A stretch of 64,000 nt of DNA, from the NCBI RefSeq assembly GCF_017312485.1, contig NZ_BMBA01000003.1, forward strand, positions 68,921-132,920. The letters are read 5' to 3'. The number at the start of each line of letters is the position of its first letter. Within the stretch, counting starts at the first letter, position 1. The stretch is from Clostridium zeae. GTDB taxonomy: Bacteria; Bacillota; Clostridia; Clostridiales; Clostridiaceae. Shown here in pieces: positions 19,673-29,696 of the stretch. The translations under genes were made by a program, and so were the position numbers. The notes below the pieces were generated by a model. That model had not been told where the DNA came from. It saw only the letters and a program-made list of their open reading frames with translations, and did not search any database.

Positions 19673-20677
19673 TTATGCTTCTTCTTTTCTAGCTTTAGCT
19701 TTAGCAATAAGTTCTGGAATAACTTTGTTTAAGTCTCCAACTATAGCATAGTCAGCCATCTTCATGATAGGAGCAGTAGCATCCTTATTGATTGCTATGA
19801 TCATATCAGAATCTTGCATACCAGCTGTATGTTGGATAGCTCCTGATATACCACAAGCTATATATATTGTTGGCTTAACAGTCTTACCAGTTTGACCTAC
19901 TTGGTAAGCAGCTTCAAGCCATCCAGCTTCAGTAGCAGCTCTTGAACCAGCAACTGTTCCACCTAAAGCATCTGCTAAATCTTTTAGAAGCGCGAAGTTT
20001 TCTTTGTTTCCAACTCCTCTACCACCTGAAACGATGATGTTTGCTTCACTTATATCAACTATATCTTTAGCTTCTTTAACTACTTTAACAACCTTAGTTC
20101 TAACATCAGCATCAGTTAAGCTAATCTTAACTTCTTCAACTACTGCTTTGTTTTCAGTGTCTATCTTTGAGAATACACCTGGTCTTACAGTAGCCATTTG
20201 TGGTCTGTGATCAGTACAAGCGATAGTAGCCATTAGGTTACCACCAAATGCTGGTCTTGTAGCAAGAAGGTATTTTCCTTCTGCATCTATATCAAGTGAT
20301 GTACAGTCAGCTGTTAAACCAGTTGTAAGTCTAGCTGCAACTCTAGGACCTAAATCTCTTCCTATGAATGTTGCTCCTATAAATAGTATTTCTGGCTTTC
20401 TTTCTGTAGCAAGGTCACAGATAACCTTAGTGTATCCATCAGTTGTGTAGTTTTCTAATAATTCATTTTCTACAACTAAAACTTCATCAGCTCCGTGAGC
20501 TCCTAGTGTTTCAGCTAATCCTTTAACGTTGTTTCCTATTAATAAAGCTGTTAGCTTAACTCCTAGCTTATCAGCAATTGTTCTTCCTTCTCCTAAAAGT
20601 TCTAATGAAACTTTTTGAAGTTCGCCGTTTCTTTGTTCAGCGAATACCCATACGCCTTTAAAATCTGCTATATTCAT
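19673..20677 (-). CDS. etfA: Electron transfer flavoprotein alpha subunit
   Basis: With EtfB and Bcd it forms the clostridial complex that reduces crotonyl-CoA with NADH while driving ferredoxin reduction by flavin-based electron bifurcation. 334 aa. The C-terminal FAD-binding domain shows GGRGVGNKENF, AGSRAATEAGW, QVGQTGKTVKPTIYIACGISGAIQH and the final INKDATAPIMKMADYAIVGD. It ends in a Lys-rich tail. It lies 20 bases after etfB. Confidence 0.96.
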   Translation of the reverse strand: MNIADFKGVWVFAEQRNGELQKVSLELLGEGRTIADKLGVKLTALLIGNNVKGLAETLGAHGADEVLVVENELLENYTTDGYTKVICDLATERKPEILFIGATFIGRDLGPRVAARLTTGLTADCTSLDIDAEGKYLLATRPAFGGNLMATIACTDHRPQMATVRPGVFSKIDTENKAVVEEVKISLTDADVRTKVVKVVKEAKDIVDISEANIIVSGGRGVGNKENFALLKDLADALGGTVAGSRAATEAGWLEAAYQVGQTGKTVKPTIYIACGISGAIQHTAGMQDSDMIIAINKDATAPIMKMADYAIVGDLNKVIPELIAKAKARKEEA

Positions 20678-20697
20678 AATATTTTACCTCCCAAATC

Positions 20698-21477
20698 TTA
20701 GATGTAGTGTTTTTCGATCAATTTTCTTAATACGTACTCTGCTGCTTCGTTTGCTGGTAATTGAACTAATTCTCCAGCTCCCTTAGTTTCCTTAGTCATT
20801 GATTTTTTAACTTTTGTTGGAGAACCTTTTAGTCCTAATACACTCTTATCTACATCTATATCGTCTGCTGACCATATTTGAATTTCTTTACCAGCAGTTT
20901 CGAAGATTAAACCTACGTTCATATATCTTGGTTCGTTTAATTCTTTAATTGCTGTTAAAAGCACTGGTGTTTGAACCTTTATTAATTCATAACCATCTTC
21001 TAATGCTCTGTTAACTAAAAGACCGTCTTCTTCAACAGTAACACCTTGAACATAAGTTACTTGAGGTATATTTAAATGTTCAGCTATTTCTGGTCCTACT
21101 TGTGCAGTATCTCCATCGATAGCCTGTCTTCCAGCAAATATTATATCATAATCTAATTTTCTTATAGCTCCTGCTAAAGCGTTTGAAGTTGCAAGAGTAT
21201 CAGCTCCAGCAAATGCTCTATCAGTTATTAGTATAGCTTCATCAGCACCCATACATAATGCTTCTCTTAAAGCTGTTTGTGCTTGAGGAGGTCCCATACT
21301 TACTATAGTTATATGAGCACCTTTTTCTTCTTTTATTCTTAAAGCTGCTTCTAAAGCATGCTTATCTTCTGGGTTTATGATTGAAGGAACACCTTCTCTT
21401 ATAAGAGTTCCAGTCTTTGGATCTATTTTAACAGCTGTAGTATCTGGTACTTGCTTTAAACAAACTACTATTTTCAT
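20698..21477 (-). CDS. etfB: Electron transfer flavoprotein beta subunit
   Basis: 259-aa partner of EtfA. In bifurcating Etf complexes this subunit holds the flavin that accepts electrons from NADH. Visible landmarks are VCLKQVPDTTAVKIDPKTGTL at the start, the AALRIKEEKGAHITIVSMGPPQA strand-turn, the DRAFAGADTLATS loop, and FAGRQAIDGDTAQVGPEIAE. It lies between bcd and etfA with short gaps and a GGAGGACAG SD. Confidence 0.96.
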   Translation of the reverse strand: MKIVVCLKQVPDTTAVKIDPKTGTLIREGVPSIINPEDKHALEAALRIKEEKGAHITIVSMGPPQAQTALREALCMGADEAILITDRAFAGADTLATSNALAGAIRKLDYDIIFAGRQAIDGDTAQVGPEIAEHLNIPQVTYVQGVTVEEDGLLVNRALEDGYELIKVQTPVLLTAIKELNEPRYMNVGLIFETAGKEIQIWSADDIDVDKSVLGLKGSPTKVKKSMTKETKGAGELVQLPANEAAEYVLRKLIEKHYI

Positions 21478-21498
21478 CTTTTTCTGTCCTCCCTAAAA

Positions 21499-22638
21499 CT
21501 ATTTTAAAATGTTTGCTGATATAACCATCTTTTGAACTTCTGAAGTTCCTTCGTAAAGTTCAGTTATCTTAGCATCTCTCATTAATCTTTCAACTGGGTA
21601 TTCTTTAGTATATCCGTATCCACCGAATATTTGAACAGCCTTAGTTGTTACTTCCATAGCTACTTCTGCAGCAAATAGTTTAGCTCTAGCAGCATCTACT
21701 GTATAAGGAAGTTTATTTTGCTTAAGCCATGCAGCTCTATATACTAAGTATCTAGCAGCTTCAACCTTAACATCCATTTCAGCTATATACCATTGTAAAC
21801 CTTGGAATGCAGCAAGTGGTCTTCCGAATTGCTTTCTTTCCATCATGTAATTCTTAGCTTCTTCTAATGCACCACCAGCAAGTCCTAATGCTTGAGCAGC
21901 TATACCTATTCTTCCTCCATCAAGAGTCTTCATAGCTATACCAAATCCCTTACCTTCTTGACCTAGTAAGTTTTCCTTTGGAACTACACAGTTTTGCATT
22001 ACAAGTTCAGTTGTTGATGAAGCTCTGATACCCATCTTGTTTTCAACTTTACCTATTGAGAATCCTGGGAATGATTTTTCAACTATGAAAGCTGATATTC
22101 CTTTTGTTCCCTTGCTCTTGTCTGTCATAGCAAATATTATGAAAGTTTCAGCAACTCCACCATTTGTTATGAATATCTTAGATCCGTTAAGGATGTAGTT
22201 ATCTCCATCTAATACTGCAACTGTTTGTTGTCCAGCAGCATCTGTTCCAGCACCTGGTTCAGTTAATCCGAATGCACCTAATTTTCTTCCACTAGCAAGA
22301 TCTGGTAGGTACTTTTGTTTTTGAGCTTCAGTACCAAATTCATTAACTACTGATCCACAAAGTGATGTATGAGCTGATACTATAACACCGTGAGTACCAC
22401 AAACTTTTGATAATTCTTCAACTGTTAGGATGTATGATAAAACATCTCCGCCAGCACCTTCATATTTCTTATCAAAAGGAATTCCTAGCATACCTAAAGC
22501 AGCCATTTTCTTCGCATTTTCCATTGGGAATTCTTCAGTCTCGTCAATTTCACCTGCTATTGGCTTAACTTCATTTTGAGCAAAATCTCTAACCATTTGT
22601 CTTACTAATTCTTGTTCTCTTGTTAATTGGAAATCCAT
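21499..22638 (-). CDS. bcd: Butyryl-CoA dehydrogenase
   Basis: FAD-dependent acyl-CoA dehydrogenase reducing crotonyl-CoA to butyryl-CoA. 379 aa with the classic signatures GAFGLTEPGAGTDA (substrate/FAD site), QKYLPDLASG, and near the end QIFGGYGYTKEYPVERLMRDAKITELYEGTSEVQ. In the latter, the Glu of LYEGTSE is at the catalytic base position. It precedes etfB by 21 bases. A 166-base gap with a hairpin separates it from crt. Confidence 0.97.
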   Translation of the reverse strand: MDFQLTREQELVRQMVRDFAQNEVKPIAGEIDETEEFPMENAKKMAALGMLGIPFDKKYEGAGGDVLSYILTVEELSKVCGTHGVIVSAHTSLCGSVVNEFGTEAQKQKYLPDLASGRKLGAFGLTEPGAGTDAAGQQTVAVLDGDNYILNGSKIFITNGGVAETFIIFAMTDKSKGTKGISAFIVEKSFPGFSIGKVENKMGIRASSTTELVMQNCVVPKENLLGQEGKGFGIAMKTLDGGRIGIAAQALGLAGGALEEAKNYMMERKQFGRPLAAFQGLQWYIAEMDVKVEAARYLVYRAAWLKQNKLPYTVDAARAKLFAAEVAMEVTTKAVQIFGGYGYTKEYPVERLMRDAKITELYEGTSEVQKMVISANILK

Positions 22639-22712
22639 TTATTTATTCCCTCCTGCTATTTATTTAAGTATAGAGCAACTATTAATTACTCTTTTATATA
22701 TGTTCATTTTTC

Positions 22713-22736
22713 ACGGAGCAATTTTACTTGCTCCGT
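22713..22736 (-). repeat. Intercistronic hairpin between crt and bcd
   Basis: A perfect 9-bp GC-richer stem ACGGAGCAA / TTGCTCCGT with a 6-nt loop. On the minus strand it is followed by GAAAAATG rather than a T-run, so true termination is doubtful. It may mark a processing point that sets crt versus bcd-etf levels. Confidence 0.55.
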
Positions 22737-22804
22737 CTAGTATTTACTAATATTTTTAAATTTAAATATGAATTAAAGAAATTTTCAAAAAGTCATAAAT
22801 TTAA

Positions 22805-23587
22805 TTATTGGTTTTTGAAGTTCTTTTCTCTTCTTTCAACGAATGCAGTCATACCTTCTTTTTGATCTTCAGTTGCAAAACACTTACCAAAGTCTTCTGC
22901 TTCTATAACTATAGCTTCATCAATGCTTACTTGCATTCCTCTATCTATAGCATCTTTACATAACTTAACAGCGATTGGAGCGTTTTGAGCTATCTTGTTT
23001 GCAAGAGCTTTAGCTTCATCCATTAAGCTTTCTAGAGCTACAACTTTATTAACTAGACCTATTCTTAATGCTTCTTCTGCATTAATTATGTCTCCAGTAT
23101 ATATTAATTCTTTTGCTTTACCAAGTCCAACTATTCTAGGAAGTCTTTGTGTTCCACCAAATCCTGGAGTTATTCCAAGTCCACTCTCTGGTTGAGCGAA
23201 TTTTGCTTTTACCGAAGCTATTCTTATGTCACATGCCATAGCAAGTTCACAGCCTCCGCCTAATGCAAAACCTGAAATTGCTGCAATAACTGGTTTGTCC
23301 AGTACTTCTAACCTTCTGAAAACTTTATTTCCTAAAGCTCCGAATTCTCTACCTTGCTCTTCATTTAAGTCTTTCATTTCAGATATATCAGCACCAGCTA
23401 CAAATGATTTTTCGCCAGCTCCTGTTAATATAACAGCGTAAACTTCCTTGTCTTTTTCAAGCTCTGATACAACTGTGTCTATGTCCTTTAATGTCTCTGA
23501 GTTAAGTGCGTTTAAAGCCTTTGGTCTGTTTATTGTCACAATAGCAATATTTCCTTCTTTTTCAAGGATAACATTTTTTAATTCCAT
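22805..23587 (-). CDS. crt: 3-hydroxybutyryl-CoA dehydratase (crotonase)
   Basis: Enoyl-CoA hydratase family enzyme that dehydrates 3-hydroxybutyryl-CoA to crotonyl-CoA. 260 aa. It has AGEKSFVAGADISEM (oxyanion hole), GFALGGGCELAMACDIRIAS, and QPESGLGITPGFGGTQRLPRIVG, with the two catalytic Glu positions in GGCELA and PESGLG. It is the first gene of the operon, preceded by a Rex operator about 110 bases upstream. Confidence 0.96.
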   Translation of the reverse strand: MELKNVILEKEGNIAIVTINRPKALNALNSETLKDIDTVVSELEKDKEVYAVILTGAGEKSFVAGADISEMKDLNEEQGREFGALGNKVFRRLEVLDKPVIAAISGFALGGGCELAMACDIRIASVKAKFAQPESGLGITPGFGGTQRLPRIVGLGKAKELIYTGDIINAEEALRIGLVNKVVALESLMDEAKALANKIAQNAPIAVKLCKDAIDRGMQVSIDEAIVIEAEDFGKCFATEDQKEGMTAFVERREKNFKNQ

Positions 23588-23698
23588 TGTTTTGGCCTCC
23601 TTAAAGTAGTTATATTCTTAACAAAGCATATAAGTTTTATTTGCATAATCTTATATTACAATAAAAAGCTTACTAAATTTGTTAATTTTTTTCGACGC

Positions 23699-23716
23699 TT
23701 GTTAATATTATAACAA
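23699..23716 (-). promoter_or_regulatory. Rex operator upstream of crt
   Basis: TTGTTAATATTATAACAA matches the Rex consensus TTGTTAANNNNTTAACAA with one mismatch. On the minus strand the same bases contain TATAAT, a likely -10 box, so bound Rex would block RNA polymerase. A second half-site TTGTTAA lies at 23679-23685. The rex gene itself is next door. Confidence 0.85.
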
Positions 23717-23731
23717 GCACAGACAAAAAAA

Positions 23732-23757
23732 TAATTGAAGCTCGTAAACTTCAATTA
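23732..23757 (-). terminator. rex terminator
   Basis: Stem TAATTGAAG / CTTCAATTA (9 bp, 8-nt loop) followed on the minus strand by TTTTTTT. It lies between the end of rex and the crt operator, so rex and crt are separate transcription units. Confidence 0.85.
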
Positions 23758-23840
23758 TGATTATACTTGTTTAAGAATATATTTGCAATATATTTTGTGT
23801 CTTTTTTAACAATTTTTAAACTAGTATTTGTATTTATTAT

Positions 23841-24476
23841 TTAATTTTGGGACTCATTAATTAAATATGCCAAAGTTAGTAAACTTTCACTTAAGTGAAC
23901 ATTTTCTACAATTACATCTTTAGGAGCTACTAAATCTATAGGCGCAAAGTTCCATATACCCTTTACTCCATTTTCCACTAGTTCGTCACAAACCTTTTGA
24001 GCATTGTTGTCAGGAACACAAAGAATAGCTATATCAACGTGATTTTCTTTTAGAAAATCTTTAATTCCGTCTATATCTTTTATTTCTACGTCTTTTATTC
24101 TAATGCCTGTCAATCTTGGATTTGCATCAAACATTCCAAGAAGATTGAACCCTAGTTTTTCAAATTGAGTGTAGTTTGCAAGCGCTTGACCTATATTACC
24201 AGCACCAATTATTATAGTATTGTAATCTCTCTGAAGGCCAAGAATAGCAATTATTTGATTGTACAAATCTCTTACATTATAACCATAGCCTTGTTGACCA
24301 AAATCACCAAAGCAGTTTAAATCTTGTCTTATCTGCGATGCTGTAAATCCTATCTTCTCACTTAATTCTTTAGATGAAATTCTATCAACATCATTTTTTA
24401 ATAATTCTAATAGATATCTATGATATTTTGGTAGTCTCTTTATGACAGCCATAGATATATTTTTCTTCTTTTCCAT
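23841..24476 (-). CDS. rex: Redox-sensing transcriptional repressor Rex
   Basis: Dimeric repressor that senses the NADH/NAD+ ratio and releases DNA when NADH is high. 211 aa. The N-terminal winged helix includes LPKYHRYLLELL, RISSKELSEKIGFTASQIRQDLNCFGDFGQQGYGYNV. The Rossmann domain has IIIGAGNIGQALANY and a C-terminal swapped helix. SD GAGGTG lies 6 nt before the ATG. It sits immediately upstream of the crt operon, which carries a matching operator. Confidence 0.97.
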   Translation of the reverse strand: MEKKKNISMAVIKRLPKYHRYLLELLKNDVDRISSKELSEKIGFTASQIRQDLNCFGDFGQQGYGYNVRDLYNQIIAILGLQRDYNTIIIGAGNIGQALANYTQFEKLGFNLLGMFDANPRLTGIRIKDVEIKDIDGIKDFLKENHVDIAILCVPDNNAQKVCDELVENGVKGIWNFAPIDLVAPKDVIVENVHLSESLLTLAYLINESQN

Positions 24477-24949
24477 TTATGTCACCTCTTCTTAAATTAA
24501 CAAATAAGTTATTAAATTCTATAAGATCGCTAAAAAACTTAGCCGTATATTTTTTGTACACCTGCTTTTCTGAAATTTGTTCATCTGTCAGGCTAATAAA
24601 TTCTATTATTTCATTTTCAATTTACCCACAAATTAAAAACTTTTAATTAGCTAAAGAGTAATAAAATCCACTATACTACTCTATTCCTTATATATATTAC
24701 CACATTTAACTTAAACTTATCTATATATTAGTTATAAAATTGTTTTAATATGAAATTGTTTTTATATAAAATCATATTAATACTCTATGCTAGTAATTTA
24801 TCTGAATATTATCATTTATTCAACAAAAAATATTTATTATTTAAGAATATCTTATGTTAAATATTGATTATTTTACCATATAAATTTATAATAACTACAA
24901 ATAATATAAATAGTCTACTATATAAACATATTTAGGAGGAAGATAAAAA
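24477..24949. other. Intergenic region between divergent rex and ferritin genes
   Basis: A 473-base A/T-rich region that must hold both promoters. A minus-strand TTTGTTAATTTAAG near 24490 is only a Rex half-site. No riboswitch, ORF or clear Fur/PerR palindrome was recognised. Confidence 0.4.
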
Positions 24950-25471
24950 ATGTTAAGCGAAAGATTAATTGAGGCTTTAAATGAACAAATAAATTATGAG
25001 TTTTATTCATCTTATACTTATCTCGCAATGGCTGCCTTTGCCCAATCAGAGGATTTAGATGGTTTTGCAAATTTCTTTAGAGTTCAGGCTCAAGAAGAGC
25101 TCTTCCATGCTATGAAATTTTATGATTATGTATATCAAAAAAATGGTGACGTAACCCTTGAAGCAATACATAAACCACAACTAAAATTTGAAAATATGAT
25201 TGATGTTTTCGAAAGAGGCTATGAGCATGAGCAAGAAGTTACGAGAAGAATATATAATCTTGCTGATATAGCAAATGAAGAAAAAGAACATTCTACTATA
25301 TCCCTATTAAAATGGTTTATAGATGAACAAGTAGAAGAAGAAGATAATTTCAATAAGATAATTAAAAAACTTAGAAGAGCAGAATCAAATCCTGCAGCTC
25401 TTTATATGCTAGATGACGAATTAGCGCAAAGAGTTTATGTTGCCCCTGCAACAGGTGCATCTGCTCAATAA
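24950..25471 (+). CDS. ftnA: Ferritin (non-haem iron storage protein)
   Basis: Four-helix-bundle ferritin that oxidises and stores iron in a 24-subunit shell. 173 aa. The ferroxidase ligands are visible: Glu in NEQINYEFYSSYTYLAMA, the pair in AQEELFHAMKFYDYV (E..H), Glu in YEHEQEVTRRI, and IDEQVEEEDN. The C-terminal tail VYVAPATGASAQ is short and flexible. SD GGAGGAAG supports the ATG. It is monocistronic with a strong terminator just after the stop. Confidence 0.95.
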   Translation: MLSERLIEALNEQINYEFYSSYTYLAMAAFAQSEDLDGFANFFRVQAQEELFHAMKFYDYVYQKNGDVTLEAIHKPQLKFENMIDVFERGYEHEQEVTRRIYNLADIANEEKEHSTISLLKWFIDEQVEEEDNFNKIIKKLRRAESNPAALYMLDDELAQRVYVAPATGASAQ

Positions 25472-25476
25472 AAAAG

Positions 25477-25510
25477 TCGCTGAAGCGACTTTCTTCAGTG
25501 AGTTTTTTTT
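25477..25510 (+). terminator. Ferritin terminator (repeat-associated)
   Basis: Stem TCGCTGAAG / CTTCAGTGA with a 7-nt loop, then GTTTTTTTT. Near-identical hairpins with the same flank (cgcatctgcctttc-like) occur at 43087-43119 and 46140-46173, so this terminator belongs to repeat family 2. Confidence 0.9.
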
Positions 25511-25563
25511 CGCATCTGCCTTTCCGAATGTAAATGAGGAAAATTTGGCAGGCGAATAAGTTT

Positions 25564-25659
25564 TATTTTTTACTGTATAGCCATAGAAATCTTACAAAAT
25601 CATTTAAATATCTAGGTTTAACTAGCTTTTAAAGCTTACAACTTCCTATACAGTAAAAA
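25564..25659. repeat. Repeat family 2, copy B
   Basis: Bounded by TTTTTACTGTATAG and CTATACAGTAAAAA, an exact 14-bp terminal inverted repeat. The interior shares AAAATCATTTAAATAT-TAG with copies A and C. It is joined on its left to the terminator at 25477. Confidence 0.78.
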
Positions 25660-25768
25660 TATTTATTCTTAAACATACTTTAAAACTAAAAGCAGCTGAT
25701 CTAAATTTAGTTTCAGCTGCTTCTATTATATGTAGATGGCTAGGCTAACTCTATAATTAAACTTATAT

Positions 25769-25808
25769 ATTTAAAAATTCTGCTAATAACTCAGCAGAAT
25801 TTTTAAAT
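25769..25808. terminator. Bidirectional hairpin 3' of mntP
   Basis: A perfect 16-bp stem (ATTTAAAAATTCTGCT and its complement) with an 8-nt loop and A/T-runs on both sides. It lies about 120 bases after the mntP stop on the minus strand. Confidence 0.6.
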
Positions 25809-25931
25809 ATAGTTTTAACCTTAGAGTTATCTCCCCTTAAAATATATCCATTACTTACACTGTTAAAAATATAACTGTTAAAATTGTGTTAAGATACTAT
25901 CAATCTTTATTTGTATACTATAACGAATTTT

Positions 25932-26504
25932 TTAATATATATGTAAATGCTCAAGTAATATGCTAGTACCTATTACTACTAGTATTACTCCTCCAAATAA
26001 CTCTGCCTTGGACTTTAGTAGCTCTCCAAACTTCTTTCCTATATACACTGCAATAAAACAAAACACAAAAGTTGTAAATGCTATTATTAAGACAGATTCT
26101 AGGATATTAACCTTTAAAAAAGCAAATCCTATTCCAACAGCTAATGCATCAATACTTGTTGCAATTGCGAGCAGTACGAATTCTTTGTTACTAGTTGTAG
26201 CTGATTGTTCTTTTTCTTCATCTTCCTCATCTCTTATAACATCTAGAATCATTTTCCCACCAATTATTGAAAGTAAGGCAAATGCAATCCAATGATCGAA
26301 CTTCTCTATGTACTGTGTAAAATTTATTCCTAGTATCCATCCCAAAAGAGGCATAGCCCCCTGGAACCCTCCAAAATATAGTGCTGCCTTTAAGGCTATA
26401 TTTTTTTTATCTTTGTTTGTTGCTTTTATTCCTAGAGTAAGAGATACAGCAAAAGCATCCATTGATAAAGCTAGTCCAGTTAGAAAAATTGATAATACGT
26501 TCAT
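25932..26504 (-). CDS. mntP: Manganese efflux pump MntP
   Basis: Six-helix membrane exporter that prevents Mn(II) toxicity. 190 aa. Two inverted repeats carry the conserved Asp residues: LALSMDAFAVSLTLG near residue 12 and IATSIDALAVGIGFAF near residue 113. The variable cytoplasmic loop RDEEDEEKEQSATTSNK separates them. SD AGGGGG lies 5 nt before the ATG. Transcription is controlled by a manganese riboswitch and terminator in the leader. Confidence 0.95.
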   Translation of the reverse strand: MNVLSIFLTGLALSMDAFAVSLTLGIKATNKDKKNIALKAALYFGGFQGAMPLLGWILGINFTQYIEKFDHWIAFALLSIIGGKMILDVIRDEEDEEKEQSATTSNKEFVLLAIATSIDALAVGIGFAFLKVNILESVLIIAFTTFVFCFIAVYIGKKFGELLKSKAELFGGVILVVIGTSILLEHLHIY

Positions 26505-26757
26505 ATGTCCCCCTAAATTAATTAGTCTTTAATGGAAATCTTATTCATAGGTTATTAAGACTTTAATATATAAAAATAAAAATTCCGTAAAAATATGGAA
26601 AATTCTATTTCTACTTTAATTCTTAGAACAATTCATTTAGATTTATAGATATGATTTTTCTTTTTTATTCTTTAACAACATTACGTTTTGAGCTTTTTAC
26701 ACATACTTATTCATAGATGTAATTGAATTATAATTTCCTAAAGAATAAAAGGAAAAT

Positions 26758-26798
26758 GAGACTTATGTATAACGCAACCCTCGTTATACATAAGTCTC
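26758..26798 (-). terminator. Expression-platform terminator of the mntP riboswitch
   Basis: A perfect 17-bp stem (26758-26774 with 26782-26798), 7-nt loop, followed on the minus strand by ATTTTCCTTTT. It lies directly after the aptamer and 250 bases before mntP, so it would attenuate mntP unless the ligand-bound RNA prevents it from forming. Confidence 0.85.
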
Positions 26799-26802
26799 AC
26801 AA

Positions 26803-26899
26803 TTTAATACAAAGCCAGATGAAAAGCATCAGTACGTTGACTCTGCAACAACATTAAATGTTGTATGCTACTCCCTTATGCCTGAAAGTATTCTCAACG
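26803..26899 (-). promoter_or_regulatory. yybP-ykoY manganese riboswitch aptamer
   Basis: On the minus strand the RNA contains the two conserved family loops: GGGAGTAGC, and GTCAACGTACTG about 25 nt later, joined by an ACAACATT/AATGTTGT stem. It is closed by AATAC...CAG pairing with CTG...GTATT. This is the yybP-ykoY architecture that senses Mn2+. The downstream gene is the Mn exporter mntP, the classical partner. Confidence 0.92.
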
Positions 26900-26905
26900 A
26901 AGACA

Positions 26906-26934
26906 ATTATATTTAATTATCGCCTTAATGTCAA
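26906..26934 (-). promoter_or_regulatory. Consensus sigma-A promoter for mntP
   Basis: TTGACA (26929-26934), exactly 17 nt, then TATAAT (26906-26911) on the minus strand. The transcript would start near 26899, right at the 5' side of the riboswitch aptamer. Confidence 0.9.
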
Positions 26935-26973
26935 CACGATTTGTAGTTTTTTTTGTTTTTTTGTCAAATAAAA

Positions 26974-26991
26974 GCCGTAGTAATTTATGGC
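26974..26991 (-). terminator. Weak hairpin after ilvC
   Basis: GCCATA/TACGGC stem with a TTTTATTT tail, 12 bases after the ilvC stop on the minus strand. It has a mismatch and only a 6-bp stem, so the call is tentative. It is the only terminator candidate for the amino-acid operon. Confidence 0.4.
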
Positions 26992-27002
26992 AAACTCTAA
27001 AA

Positions 27003-29529
<2,527 letters not shown>

Positions 29530-29570
29530 TATTCCACCCCCTATTTTATTTTTTGTTTAGGTATTGTACT

Positions 29571-29658
29571 GAAATTAATATGCTCCTACCTCCGATACTT
29601 TAATGATCTTCGCAAAGAATTAATCATATAGTATCTCCTGTAGGAACATATTAATTTC
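29571..29658. repeat. Long imperfect hairpin between ilvB and leuA
   Basis: Arms of 19 bp (29571-29589 GAAATTAATATGCTCCTAC and 29640-29658) match with one G-U, and an inner GATACT.../...AGTATC stem continues the pairing, so the whole 88 bases can fold. No T-run follows on the minus strand. Confidence 0.7.
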
Positions 29659-29696
29659 AAAATACTCACAAACAAAGTACTATTGCTATCTGCATC

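Larger units (their letters stand above)
25472..25931. other. Intergenic region, ferritin to mntP
   Basis: It contains the family 2 terminator and module B, a hairpin AGCAGCTGA/TCAGCTGCT (25691-25721), and a perfect 16-bp hairpin (25769-25784 with 25793-25808) that can terminate either strand. No ORF. Confidence 0.6.

Noticed and set aside
24477-24520. Rex autoregulatory site upstream of rex
   Set aside because: Only one TTGTTAA half is present, with no inverted partner at the right spacing.
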